Positions 1-9,003 of a stretch of 13,581 nt of DNA are shown here, in pieces. Both the position numbers and the translations under genes were made by a program. This DNA comes from 188UL27-1 sp038526275 (lineage in GTDB: Bacteria > Pseudomonadota > Alphaproteobacteria > Rhodobacterales > Rhodobacteraceae): assembly GCA_038526275.1 (NCBI GenBank), contig JBCBGY010000115.1, positions 1 to 13,581 of the forward strand, read 5' to 3'. Each line of letters opens with the position of its first letter. Within the stretch, counting starts at the first letter, position 1. The notes below the pieces were generated by a model. The model was not told where the DNA came from. It did no database searches and worked only from the letters and a program-made list of their open reading frames with translations.

Positions 1-3000
1 CCGCCTTTCGAGGCTTCGCGCAGAAGGCCCCAGCTTGGCAGCGCGGCGGTGTCGGGATAGGCCTCAAACCATTGGCGCAGGTTCAGCGGCACGAAACCGG
101 TAACTGCCTCGCCCGCATTGAGGAACTGCGCCAGTGCGGCCCAGGCCTCTTCGGTTGTGAAGCTGCCCATGCCGCGTTCTTCCAGCCGGGCGCCGCGCAT
201 CGCATCGGCGGCAGCCAGACCCACATCGGCGAACGGACCCCACTGTACGCTGAGCGCTGGCTTGCCGCGCGCCCGGCGCGCATGGGCCAACGCGTCGAGC
301 CCTGCATTACCTGCTGCATAAGCCGCCTGACCCGCATTGCCAAAGAGCGCCGCAGCGGACGAGAAGAGCACGAACAGATCAAGCGGATCTTCCTCCGTCA
401 GCGCGTCGAGGTTCAGGGCACCGTCGATCTTTGGTGCCAGAACCCGGCGCATCTGATCGTCGGTCATGTTGTCGATCAGCGCATCTTCCAGCAGACCAGC
501 CGCATGGACGACACCCGCAATCGGCGCCAGGTCGGCCCGGACCGTCTCAAGAACACCCGCCAGACCTTCGCTATCGGCCACATCAACGGCGAAGCTTTGA
601 ACATCAACACCAAGGGTGCGCAGGCCATCGATGCGATCCCGCGCGTCGGGCTTTGGCTGCGACCGACCCAGCAGCGCAAGCTTACCGGCGCCCAACGCGG
701 CCATGTTCTCGGCCAGTGAAAGACCCAAGGCCCCCAAACCACCGCTGATCACGTAGGTCCGGTCGGCGCGCAAGCGACCTTCCATCAGCGGTTCCGGCGC
801 AATGGAGGTGATCGAAGCAGGCTCCGTCAGCACGAATTTTCCAACGTGATTGCCTTGCCCCATTGTGCGCAGCGCATCAGCGGCATCGGCAAAGCGATAG
901 GGCAGGATCGGCAACGGCGTCAGCTTGCCGTCGGTCACCGCGTCCCAAACATCACCCAGCAATCGGCCAAAGCGAGCAATACGCTTTTCCATCAAGCCGG
1001 CAATATCAACGGACGAGATCGACAAGCGGTTGCGGAAGGCACCGAGGCTGATCGAGCGACCGCCGTAAATGTCTTTCTTGCCCACCTCGATGAAGCGGCC
1101 ATCAGGTGCCAGCGCCTCCAGACCAAGCTGGATCGCCATGCCAGTGAGGGAGTTCAAAACCACGTCGACGCCCCGGTCATTTGTGGCGGCTTTGACACCT
1201 TCGGCCCAGGACAGATCGCGGGAATTGAACACATGCTCGATCCCCATCCCGCGCAGCATCTCGCGCTTTTCCTCGCTGCCTGCAGTGGCGATGATTGTTG
1301 CGCCCTGCATCTTGGCCACTTGGATTGCGGCAAGACCCAGACCACCGGCAGCGGAATGGATCAGTACCGTTTCTCCGGCGGTCAGATCAGCCAGATCGAT
1401 CAAGCCGTACCAAGCCGTGGTCATGACGAGCGGCAGTGCGGCGGCATCGGCATCTGCCATGGCCTCGGGGATCGGTTGCACATGGGCTGCCGGCACGGTG
1501 GCATGGGTGGCAAAAGCCCCGAAGCCACACCCGACAACCCTGTCACCTGGGGCAACGCCCTCAACGCCGTCACCAATCGCAACCACTTTGCCTGCAAACT
1601 CACCGCCCAGTCGGGCCGTGCGCGGGTCGAGGCCAGGATAGGTCCCCATGGCCTTCATCACATCGATGAAGTTCAGCGCCGCGGCGGAAATCTCGACCTC
1701 CACCTCGCCGGCACCAGGCGCGGCCCGTCGGAGTGGGCGATATTCGAGCCCGTCGAAGTAACCCGGCTTGCTCGACACCAACCGGCTGGGCTGCAGTGGC
1801 GTGGACCACGACTGTTGCGCCTGTTCGTCGGCTTGCGCCTCGCCCTTCACAAGGCGCGCGACAGAGCGTGCGCCATCCGCGCCAAGCACCACCTGATCAT
1901 CGCCGGACCAGGCCAGAAGCTCTGCAGCGAGTTCCGCAGGTTCGGCACCCACACTGTCGACGATCATCGGCTCCAATTCGGGATGTTCCCGCCGCAGAAC
2001 CCGGGCGAAGCCCCAAAACAGGCCAGCACCGGGATCAGCAATCTCGCCAAATATCTGCGCTTGGGCGTCGGTCGTCAGGATCGCAACTTTCGGCGCGCTG
2101 CCCAAACCTTGCGCGGCCTGCACCAGACGCGCCAAGTCCATCATCGCAGTCTTCTGGACTTCCAGGCCCACATCACGAGGCGGCGCAACATAGGCGATGC
2201 CCGTATGATCTTCTGAGAGCGCAACGGCGGAGTCCGCTTTCGCACCAGCCTGGATCAAAGCATCGGCTATGGCTCCGGCACCTACGCCATGGACCAGCCA
2301 GGTTCCGGGAGCGTTACCACTGTCGTCGGGGCGCGCCGCTGTCTGGAATTCCAAGCGATGAACCAGCTCTTCGCCAAGCTCATCCGCGCCGAGCGCCAAG
2401 GGTTCCAACCGCAACCCGTCGAGCGCGGCCAAGGGGCGCTCGTCGGGCAGGAACAGGCTGATATCGCAGGTAAGCTCCTCGGTCCGGCGGACATGCACCA
2501 GAATTTCGGTCACCGGTTCCTCGGGGGCGAGAAGGAAGCTCATTTCCTGCAGGGCGACCGGAACCACCGTTTCGCCATCCTCATCCAGCGCCAGCGAGAC
2601 CTGGAGCGCGCTGTCCAGCAAGGCAGGATGGAGGATGTGGTTTTTGGCGCTAGCCGCGCAGATGTCGGGCAGGCGGATATGGCCAAGCGCCTCGCCATCG
2701 CCAACATGCACGCTTTGCAGACCCTGGAAACCCGGGCCGTAATTCAGCCCCCGGCCCGCGCAGCTTTGATAGAATGTATCGGGTTGGCGCGGCTCGACGT
2801 CGCGAAGATAGCCGGGGAAGATCGGCGTGGCGCGGGGTGGCAAGTTCTGATCCACCACGGCCTTGGCATGTTCGACCCAGTCGCTGCTGCCCTCGGGCAG
2901 TGAATGCAGCACCACGCTGCCGCCATTGGCAAGGTCGTCGCGCAATAGCAAAGCCGCCCGGCGAGGCTCCTCGCCCAGCGTCAGATCGGCGGCGAACTGG

Positions 3001-5858
3001 ACGTTTCGCAAACGACGGGGCGCTGCGCCAAATCTCGCCCGACCAGCGGCGAGCATCAGGGCCATCATGCCTGCTCCGGGGAACACCACCGCTTCGTGCA
3101 CCTTGTGGTCTGCGAGCCAAGGGTTGTCAGCCACCGCGATATCCAAGGCGCCTTCCCAGGCATCGCGTTCAGCCGCAGAAGGCAGCAGCGCAACCTCCAA
3201 TCCGGGGCGAACCGCGCCCGCAGGCCGCGCCTTGCTGGCCCAGAAGGACTGGCGGGCCCAAGGGTATGCGGGCAGCGGCACATGCGCGCCCCGCGCTATG
3301 GCGCCAAAAGGCGCAAGCCCCGTCGTGTAGGCCTGTGCGAAGGCTTTGCCCATATCTTCCAGTGCGCCTTCGCCCCGCTTCAGCGTGGACAGGATCCGTG
3401 GCGATGCGCTAAAGTCGGCGGCGATCTGTTCCATGGCGGGACGCAGAGCGGTATGTGGGCTCACTTCGATCACATGGGTGACACCTGCATCGAACAACGT
3501 CCGCATTGCATCGTGGAACAGGACGGGTTCGCGCAGGTTACGGACCCAGTAGGCCTCGTCGAGGTTCGACTTTGGCTCCAGATCGACCGTTGAGAAGAGC
3601 TCGATAGGCTCTGCTTGTGGCGAAAGGCCGGTCAGCGCCTCGAACAGCTCTTCTTTGAATTCGTCCATATGGTGACTGTGCGAGGCATAGTCGACCTTGA
3701 TCATCCGGTTGAACACTTCGTCGGCGTCGAGCAGCGTCTTGAGCATGTCGAGCGCTTCACTGTCACCGGACAGGACGCAAGAGCTTGGGCCGTTATTCAC
3801 GGCGACCGAGATCGTATCTTCGAACCCTTCCAGGGCGGCGCGCGCCTCATCGAGCGACAGGTCCACGGCCAGCATGCCGCCGTGACCCGCCTTGCGCCGG
3901 ATGATGATGGAGCGGACCGCCACGACCTTGGCCGCATCTTCCAGCGACAGGATTCCGGCAACGGTTGCTGCGGCCACCTCACCTTGGCTGTGGCCGACGA
4001 CCACATCGGGCGAGATGCCATTGTCTTGCCAGAGCGCCGCCAGCGACACCGCCATGGCCCAAAGGGCAGGCTGAACCTGGTCAACACGCGTCAGCCATTC
4101 GTCACCGGCCTTACCCGCGATGATGTCGCGCAAGTCCCAATCGACATAGGCCGACAAGGCCTCTGCGCAGGCATCGATCTTCGCCGCGAAAACCTCCGAT
4201 TCCTGCATTAACTTGACGCCCATCTCTGCCCATTGCGAGCCTTGGCCTGGGAAGACAAACGCGACGCGGCCTGGTGTCAGGGCGGTTTCCGGACCTGTGC
4301 TGAAGACGGGCCCGTCGACCTCTTCCTCACCTGCGGCGAAGCTGGCCAAGCTGGTGGAAAGCGCTGTCGCATCTGCACCGACAAAACCTGCACGGACAGG
4401 GAAGTGACCCCGATGTTTCGCGAGCGTGGCGGCGATTTCAGCGGGGCTGCAGGTTTCCTGGTTGAGCAACTCAGCCAGTTCGGCCGCGCGGGTCCGCAAG
4501 GTTGCTTCGTTCTGGGCTGAAAGCGGCAGAACCACCGGGGCGTCGTTGCTGGTGGCAGCTTGAACCAATTCGGGCGGTGGAGCGAGGATAACATGGGCGT
4601 TGGTGCCGCCCCAACCAAAGGAGTTCACGCCAATAAAGAACTGCTCGTCCTGTGGCAGGGTTTTCGGCGCGCGGACGACCTCCAGCCCCAGACCGTCAAA
4701 GTCGATATCGGGGTTCAAGGTTTCGGAGTGAAGGCTGGCCGGTACCTCGCGATGCTGGATCGCCAGCACGGCCTTTGCCAGCCCGGCCAGGCCCGCAGTG
4801 GCCTCCAGGTGGCCAATGTTCGTTTTGATCGAGCCAATGGCGAGCTTGCCGCAATCGGCGTCACGCCGGGCGGCCAACGTACGCCCTATCGCACCGGTTT
4901 CCACCGGGTCGCCGACCTTGGTGCCGGTTCCGTGGGCCTCAACATAGATCAGTTTGTTGGGGTCAATTCCGGACTGCGCATAGACTTGGCCCAGCAGATC
5001 TTCCTGCCCGGCGGCACTGGGGGTGACGAGGCTATCGCCGCCGCCATCATTATTGACTGCCGTTCCGGCGATGACCGCGCGGATCTGGTCGCCGTCGGCT
5101 TGGGCCTGTTCCAGCGTTTTCAGGTAGAGCGCGACTACGCCTTCCCCGCGTACAAAACCATCGGCCTGATCCGAAAACGCGCTGCAACGCCCGTTGCGCG
5201 ACAGGCCCCCAAAACGGGTCAGGCCAATCGAGACATCCGGTGCCAGGATCAGGTTTACGCCGCCCACAAAGGCCGCTTCGATCTCGCCTGCTGCCAGGGC
5301 CTGCGCGGCCAGGTGCAAGGCAACCATGGCAGAGGAACAGCCGGTTTCAACTGTCAGGCTGGGGCCTTTCAGACCGTAGTAGTAGGAGACCCGCGCCGCG
5401 ATCACGTCCAGCGCATTGCCAACGGCGGTATGCTGGCTGGCATGGAGCCCGCGATCTTTTCGCAGCAGTTCGTAATCATGCCAGGATGCACCGACATAAA
5501 CACCGGCGCGACTGCCCCGCAGGCTTTCCGGCGGGATGCCCGCATCTTCCAGCACCGTCCAGCTGGCTTCCAGCATCAGGCGCTGCTGGGGGTCGATATC
5601 CTCAGCTTCTCGGGGAGAGATGCCAAAGAAGGTAGGATCGAACTGATCGACACCTTCCAAAAACCCGCCCACGGCCTGTACGGGCTTTTCCGGGTCCAGT
5701 TGCTGGCTGGCATCCCAACGGTCTGCCGGAACAGGACCAATGGCAAAGCCGCGTTCGGACAAAAGTTTCCAGAGGCCATCCATGTCGGAGGCTCCGGGAA
5801 AGCGCCCCGCCATTCCGACAATGGCAAGATCAGGATGTGATTTGGCTGTGTACGTCAT
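1..5858 (-). CDS. Single-module reducing type I polyketide synthase (KS-AT-DH-ER-KR), 3' end outside the window
   Basis: Builds a polyketide or branched acyl chain by repeated or single extension and full beta-carbon reduction. 1952 codons are visible without a stop. Seen: KS (about residues 8-430) with C174 in TGCSS, H309 in HGTGT and H350 in NIGH. AT (about 533-830) has GHSQG with S624, RVDQVQP at 591-597 and YASH at 724-727, all methylmalonyl-type signatures. DH has H918 and D1082 (HPALLD), but its HxxxGxxxxP motif has E922 instead of Gly. ER has N1396 (NFIDVM) and the HSAAGGLG nucleotide loop at 1501-1508. KR has GGLGALG near 1706, S1834, Y1847 and N1851. An ACP is expected just past the left edge; the architecture and size resemble mycocerosic-acid-synthase-type PKSs of about 2100 residues. 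The start ATG at 5858 lies 17 bp after the hydrolase stop, has only a weak Shine-Dalgarno, and precedes the KS motif DLAIVGMAGRFPG. No methyltransferase domain is seen. Iterative use is inferred from the single module. Confidence 0.95.
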   Translation of the reverse strand, partial: MTYTAKSHPDLAIVGMAGRFPGASDMDGLWKLLSERGFAIGPVPADRWDASQQLDPEKPVQAVGGFLEGVDQFDPTFFGISPREAEDIDPQQRLMLEASWTVLEDAGIPPESLRGSRAGVYVGASWHDYELLRKDRGLHASQHTAVGNALDVIAARVSYYYGLKGPSLTVETGCSSAMVALHLAAQALAAGEIEAAFVGGVNLILAPDVSIGLTRFGGLSRNGRCSAFSDQADGFVRGEGVVALYLKTLEQAQADGDQIRAVIAGTAVNNDGGGDSLVTPSAAGQEDLLGQVYAQSGIDPNKLIYVEAHGTGTKVGDPVETGAIGRTLAARRDADCGKLAIGSIKTNIGHLEATAGLAGLAKAVLAIQHREVPASLHSETLNPDIDFDGLGLEVVRAPKTLPQDEQFFIGVNSFGWGGTNAHVILAPPPELVQAATSNDAPVVLPLSAQNEATLRTRAAELAELLNQETCSPAEIAATLAKHRGHFPVRAGFVGADATALSTSLASFAAGEEEVDGPVFSTGPETALTPGRVAFVFPGQGSQWAEMGVKLMQESEVFAAKIDACAEALSAYVDWDLRDIIAGKAGDEWLTRVDQVQPALWAMAVSLAALWQDNGISPDVVVGHSQGEVAAATVAGILSLEDAAKVVAVRSIIIRRKAGHGGMLAVDLSLDEARAALEGFEDTISVAVNNGPSSCVLSGDSEALDMLKTLLDADEVFNRMIKVDYASHSHHMDEFKEELFEALTGLSPQAEPIELFSTVDLEPKSNLDEAYWVRNLREPVLFHDAMRTLFDAGVTHVIEVSPHTALRPAMEQIAADFSASPRILSTLKRGEGALEDMGKAFAQAYTTGLAPFGAIARGAHVPLPAYPWARQSFWASKARPAGAVRPGLEVALLPSAAERDAWEGALDIAVADNPWLADHKVHEAVVFPGAGMMALMLAAGRARFGAAPRRLRNVQFAADLTLGEEPRRAALLLRDDLANGGSVVLHSLPEGSSDWVEHAKAVVDQNLPPRATPIFPGYLRDVEPRQPDTFYQSCAGRGLNYGPGFQGLQSVHVGDGEALGHIRLPDICAASAKNHILHPALLDSALQVSLALDEDGETVVPVALQEMSFLLAPEEPVTEILVHVRRTEELTCDISLFLPDERPLAALDGLRLEPLALGADELGEELVHRLEFQTAARPDDSGNAPGTWLVHGVGAGAIADALIQAGAKADSAVALSEDHTGIAYVAPPRDVGLEVQKTAMMDLARLVQAAQGLGSAPKVAILTTDAQAQIFGEIADPGAGLFWGFARVLRREHPELEPMIVDSVGAEPAELAAELLAWSGDDQVVLGADGARSVARLVKGEAQADEQAQQSWSTPLQPSRLVSSKPGYFDGLEYRPLRRAAPGAGEVEVEISAAALNFIDVMKAMGTYPGLDPRTARLGGEFAGKVVAIGDGVEGVAPGDRVVGCGFGAFATHATVPAAHVQPIPEAMADADAAALPLVMTTAWYGLIDLADLTAGETVLIHSAAGGLGLAAIQVAKMQGATIIATAGSEEKREMLRGMGIEHVFNSRDLSWAEGVKAATNDRGVDVVLNSLTGMAIQLGLEALAPDGRFIEVGKKDIYGGRSISLGAFRNRLSISSVDIAGLMEKRIARFGRLLGDVWDAVTDGKLTPLPILPYRFADAADALRTMGQGNHVGKFVLTEPASITSIAPEPLMEGRLRADRTYVISGGLGALGLSLAENMAALGAGKLALLGRSQPKPDARDRIDGLRTLGVDVQSFAVDVADSEGLAGVLETVRADLAPIAGVVHAAGLLEDALIDNMTDDQMRRVLAPKIDGALNLDALTEEDPLDLFVLFSSAAALFGNAGQAAYAAGNAGLDALAHARRARGKPALSVQWGPFADVGLAAADAMRGARLEERGMGSFTTEEAWAALAQFLNAGEAVTGFVPLNLRQWFEAYPDTAALPSWGLLREASKG

Positions 5859-5875
5859 GGCGAGGTCTCGCAACT

Positions 5876-6973
5876 CTATTTGAACGGAAGGGGGTTAACG
5901 TCGAACCGGGTGCGCAGAACAGATTGCACCAGTCGACCGAGCCAGGCTTGGCCCGCATGGCGGAGCAGCACGGACAAAACCATCAGGCGGGTGGCTTTCA
6001 GATGGTTTGGCGCACCATGGACATCGTCGAATTCATGGACCCGCAGGTTTGGCGCGCGGCGGGCCACATGTTCCCATTCATCGGACGGGATAATCTCGTC
6101 GTGCTTGGCGGCCACGTAGACAATGGGAACGGAGAGGCGTTTGATCTCGGCAGGCGACATGGCAAGGGCGCCCACCTTCTCGGGAAGATCTTCGACGCTG
6201 ATCCGCATGGAATTGGCGAGGGCAAGCCTGGTGATCAGCGGGATTTCCAATGCATCATTCTCACCCGGCCTGCTGGCCGCATCGAAAAACGCCTGGATCG
6301 GCGCGCCGATGGTGAAAATGCGATTGATCCGTGGGTCGATCAGCGAATGCAACATCGCAAGGTGACCGCCGAAGCTGGGCGCGATTATGAGCGTCTCGCT
6401 TGAATCGCATTCCTTGGCGACTTCATCCATGATCGCGCCAAAAACCCGCCCCGCATCGCGGCTATAGGGGAGCGCGTTACTGCCCACCCCGGCGAAGTCG
6501 GCCACGGCGACAGCACAGCCCAGCTTTCGACCCAGCTTCAGGAACGCGCCCCACTGTTCCTTCAGCGAGACGATCCCGCCCATCAGGATCACCAGGCGCG
6601 CCCGCCGAGACCGGCCGGGGCGGAACAGGAAGGGAATGTTCCGCTCTCCGACCTGGGCCATGCGACGCTCGCCTGTCCCGGTCCGCTCGATATGTTCGCC
6701 AAAGACCTGGGCCGCTGCGCTGGCGGCCTCCCGTTTGGTCGCGCTGTCGGCCACCGGAAACCGGGCAAGGTTGTAAAGGTTGGCGGCCTCGACAGATTTG
6801 CCTTCGGCCTCCGATGTCAACGCCTCGGCGGTGAAGATCGTCACCCAGGCGCGCGGGCTGTCGCCGTTGAGCGTTTTGATCCGACGCAAGACGGATCCGA
6901 TCCGTTCCGGGCAGAGACCCATATGGCGGGCATGCAGTTCGACGAATTGTTTGGCCTCAGGCAACGCTGACAT
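5876..6973 (-). CDS. Alpha/beta hydrolase-fold protein, probable acetate-eliminating tetronate enzyme (Agg5-like role)
   Basis: A 365-residue alpha/beta hydrolase with a helical N-terminal region of about 120 residues before the core, a layout like FrsA/DUF1100-type hydrolases. A plausible triad is S200 in the elbow APSFGG, D292 in AAKHDEIIP and H319 in DDVHG. The elbow has Ala where GxSxG has its first Gly. An oxyanion-type strand-loop (LMGGIVSLKEQ) lies at about 130-140. In agglomerin and spirotetronate pathways a hydrolase-fold protein (Agg5, AbyA5) removes acetate from the acetylated hydroxymethyl-tetronate to give an exocyclic double bond. That role is assigned here from context, not from sequence alone; a plain esterase is the alternative. 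The start at 6973 is chosen over one 15 codons upstream because GAGGAA lies 7 nt before it. It overlaps the monooxygenase gene by 17 bp, which suggests coupled translation. Confidence 0.85.
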   Translation of the reverse strand: MSALPEAKQFVELHARHMGLCPERIGSVLRRIKTLNGDSPRAWVTIFTAEALTSEAEGKSVEAANLYNLARFPVADSATKREAASAAAQVFGEHIERTGTGERRMAQVGERNIPFLFRPGRSRRARLVILMGGIVSLKEQWGAFLKLGRKLGCAVAVADFAGVGSNALPYSRDAGRVFGAIMDEVAKECDSSETLIIAPSFGGHLAMLHSLIDPRINRIFTIGAPIQAFFDAASRPGENDALEIPLITRLALANSMRISVEDLPEKVGALAMSPAEIKRLSVPIVYVAAKHDEIIPSDEWEHVARRAPNLRVHEFDDVHGAPNHLKATRLMVLSVLLRHAGQAWLGRLVQSVLRTRFDVNPLPFK

Positions 6974-8249
6974 GGGGAAATTCCTCAACGTTGCTGGGTG
7001 TTTCTGCGATCGGCACAAGGCTTTCGATCATGTTGGTATATTCAGCGCTGGTCCGGAGATCGTGCGGCGCGTTCAGGATCCGATCGAGCAGTTTGTACTT
7101 GAACGGAGAATTATGCAGGATCGACATTCGGACGCGGCGCAGGAACGTTCCGAGCGCGGTGCGCTTGGCCAGATTGGCTTCCTGCATCCGCTGGAACCCG
7201 GTGATCAGGGCCTTGTGCTTGCGGCGTTTGGCGACAGTGGGCACCATGGTCACGGCGGGGACGACATCTTGGCCAGACCGAAGCGCGCGAACGATGGCCG
7301 GGGCAAAGCTGACGGCATCCTGAATGGCCAGGTTGACCCCCTGCCCCAGGATCGGCGTAACAGTATGGGCACTGTCGCCAATCAGCAGCAAACCATCGCG
7401 CGCCCACTGTTCCATCTCTGCCGTGAAAATTTCGAGGAACGAGACATCGTCCCAGTTTTTGACGCCATCGATGATGTCGGCGAACCGTTCATCCAGCTCG
7501 ACCACGCTTTGCCGGAACAGTTCGATTCCTTTGAGCCGCTGGTCCGCAAATCCGCCTTTTGGCACATTGTACCCGACCCGCAGAAGATCGGGATAGGTCG
7601 GCAGGATCACCAAGTGGCTGTCACCACGTACGGCGAGCTGCGAGGTCATCTGCCAGCCTTCGGGGCGCGGCAGCTTGAACCACAGGAAGTCGCGCTCCAT
7701 GGGCGTGATCTTCGCCTCAAGGCCAGACAATTTGCGCACACGAGAGAACCGCCCGTCAGCGCCGACGGTCAGGCGCGCACGCAGTTCAAAGCTCTCGCCG
7801 TCCTTCGACCGCAGGTGCGCGCCGCAGATCACGCCGTCCTCTTCGATCAAACCCGTGAAGGCCGTGGAGTTGAGGTAGGTGAAGTCGGGTCCACTGCGGG
7901 CGGCTTCCAATGTTACGCCCAAAACCTTCGGTTGCGGCATATCGATGGGCAATTGGTCAATGGAAAAGCGCCCATAGTCCGCCGACAGGATCTTTTTGCC
8001 ATTCTCCCGGAAAGAAATGCCTTCGAGCGGCAAATAACCTTCTTGCTTCAGCCGATCTCCGTAGCCCAGATCGTGCATGATCTTGACCGAGAGAGCCGAA
8101 ACGGTTTCGCCCCGGAATGACCGCTCTGGTGTGGCGGCGCGCTCGACCAATGTGACGGACACACCCTGGCGGGCCAGAACGTCTGACAGCAGAGCCCCGG
8201 CGGGGCCTGCACCAATCACCAATACGTCTGTATGAAACTTCGCAGTCAT
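6957..8249 (-). CDS. FAD-dependent monooxygenase, group A (PHBH fold)
   Basis: A 430-residue flavoprotein of the class A (p-hydroxybenzoate hydroxylase-like) family, which uses FAD and NAD(P)H to hydroxylate or epoxidise substrates. Seen: the Rossmann motif VIGAGPAG with G13, G15 and G18 and acidic E36 at the end of strand 2. The DG motif is at D165-G166 (GADGRFSRVR). The second FAD motif is GDSAHTVTPILGQG from G291. No signal peptide or membrane anchor is visible. The ATG is preceded by GGAGG at 6-nt spacing and lies 1 bp after the acyltransferase stop. It sits between two genes that act consecutively in known tetronate pathways, so it probably tailors the tetronate or its acyl chain. Related flavoproteins in spirotetronate clusters (PyrE3 type) act as cyclases without redox turnover, so oxygenation is likely but not certain. 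The substrate is unknown. Confidence 0.92.
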   Translation of the reverse strand: MTAKFHTDVLVIGAGPAGALLSDVLARQGVSVTLVERAATPERSFRGETVSALSVKIMHDLGYGDRLKQEGYLPLEGISFRENGKKILSADYGRFSIDQLPIDMPQPKVLGVTLEAARSGPDFTYLNSTAFTGLIEEDGVICGAHLRSKDGESFELRARLTVGADGRFSRVRKLSGLEAKITPMERDFLWFKLPRPEGWQMTSQLAVRGDSHLVILPTYPDLLRVGYNVPKGGFADQRLKGIELFRQSVVELDERFADIIDGVKNWDDVSFLEIFTAEMEQWARDGLLLIGDSAHTVTPILGQGVNLAIQDAVSFAPAIVRALRSGQDVVPAVTMVPTVAKRRKHKALITGFQRMQEANLAKRTALGTFLRRVRMSILHNSPFKYKLLDRILNAPHDLRTSAEYTNMIESLVPIAETPSNVEEFPHVSVA

Positions 8250-8250
8250 G

Positions 8251-9003
8251 TCAGTCCTCCAATGTTTCCAAGCGGCGCTTGATGCTGGACAGAAGTTCCG
8301 CCGCGAGCGCGCCGTCGAGCACGCGGTGGTCGAAAGTGAGGGATAGCGACATGCAGGGCGCCACGGTCACAGTGCCGTCGCGCACCACGGGCGCCTCTTC
8401 GATACGCCCCATGCCAAACCCGATTGTCGTGGCGATCAGCGGCAGAACGGTGCGCACATGGCCATGCCCCACGGACGTGACCGAGAACGTGCCCTGGAAC
8501 TTTGCCCGTCGCAGCGGATTGGAAAGCAAGGCGTTATAGATCAGCCGGACCAGGGGCAGCGGAAGCGATCGCAACTTCCACAGCGGGGCAAAGGGGCCTT
8601 TTTCCGCGATTGGGGATTCTTTGTAATTGTCGATCTGTGACTGGATTACCGCGACACTGGCGCGATCCGGAGCCGCGATTGTGCCGGAGGCCACGCATCG
8701 TTTGCCATCGAATTCCTTGTCGAACAGCACTTTGGCCGTCACATCCGGAAGCTTTGCGAGACGTGGGAAGAAGCCATCCCGCAATGAGGTCTTCGCCTCT
8801 TCGCTCGACGCCAGTACATCGGCTGCGGCCTTTACCACGTAAGAAATGTAGCTGAGCTGACCTTCGGCGGCCTCCCGCGCCTTGATCAGCTTTGTCGCGT
8901 CCACATCCGCCACCAAATACACATGGGCCGTCTGCTGAGCATCACGCAGAAAGGCGTAGGTGTGGGCGCGTTGCGCGGGGAAGCTTTCGACGACTGCTCT
9001 CAT
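8251..9003 (-). CDS. Stand-alone E2-like acyltransferase (2-oxoacid dehydrogenase acyltransferase catalytic fold, Agg4-like)
   Basis: A 250-residue protein made only of the catalytic domain of 2-oxoacid dehydrogenase acyltransferases, with no lipoyl or E1/E3-binding domain. The hallmark DHRxxDG motif is present near the C terminus (FDHRVLDGA, with H226 and D230). A central FSVTSVG segment and the GFGMGRI strand also match the fold. In tetronate clusters (Agg4, Tmn7) this stand-alone form transfers acetyl to the hydroxymethyl of the tetronate, priming elimination. The same role is inferred here from its place after ACP and FkbH. The start at 9003 forms an ATGA overlap with the ACP stop; an in-frame start 13 codons upstream is less likely because it would lie deep inside the ACP gene. 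The first residues (MRAVVESFPAQRAHTYAFL) resemble the substrate-entry strand of the fold. Confidence 0.9.
   Translation of the reverse strand: MRAVVESFPAQRAHTYAFLRDAQQTAHVYLVADVDATKLIKAREAAEGQLSYISYVVKAAADVLASSEEAKTSLRDGFFPRLAKLPDVTAKVLFDKEFDGKRCVASGTIAAPDRASVAVIQSQIDNYKESPIAEKGPFAPLWKLRSLPLPLVRLIYNALLSNPLRRAKFQGTFSVTSVGHGHVRTVLPLIATTIGFGMGRIEEAPVVRDGTVTVAPCMSLSLTFDHRVLDGALAAELLSSIKRRLETLED

Noticed and set aside
846..2216. A 456-residue plus-strand open frame (and 4560-5840, 426 residues) opposite the PKS
   Set aside because: Both lie antisense to a frame carrying intact DH/ER/KR or KS motifs. In GC-rich DNA the opposite strand often stays open. No recognisable domain or ribosome site was seen.
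6780..8120. A 446-residue plus-strand open frame opposite the monooxygenase
   Set aside because: The minus strand encodes a full flavoprotein with all three FAD motifs; the plus-strand translation shows no family motif.
8251..9003. Component of a pyruvate or branched-chain 2-oxoacid dehydrogenase complex
   Set aside because: There is no lipoyl or subunit-binding domain, the length is only 250 residues, and no E1 or E3 genes are nearby.
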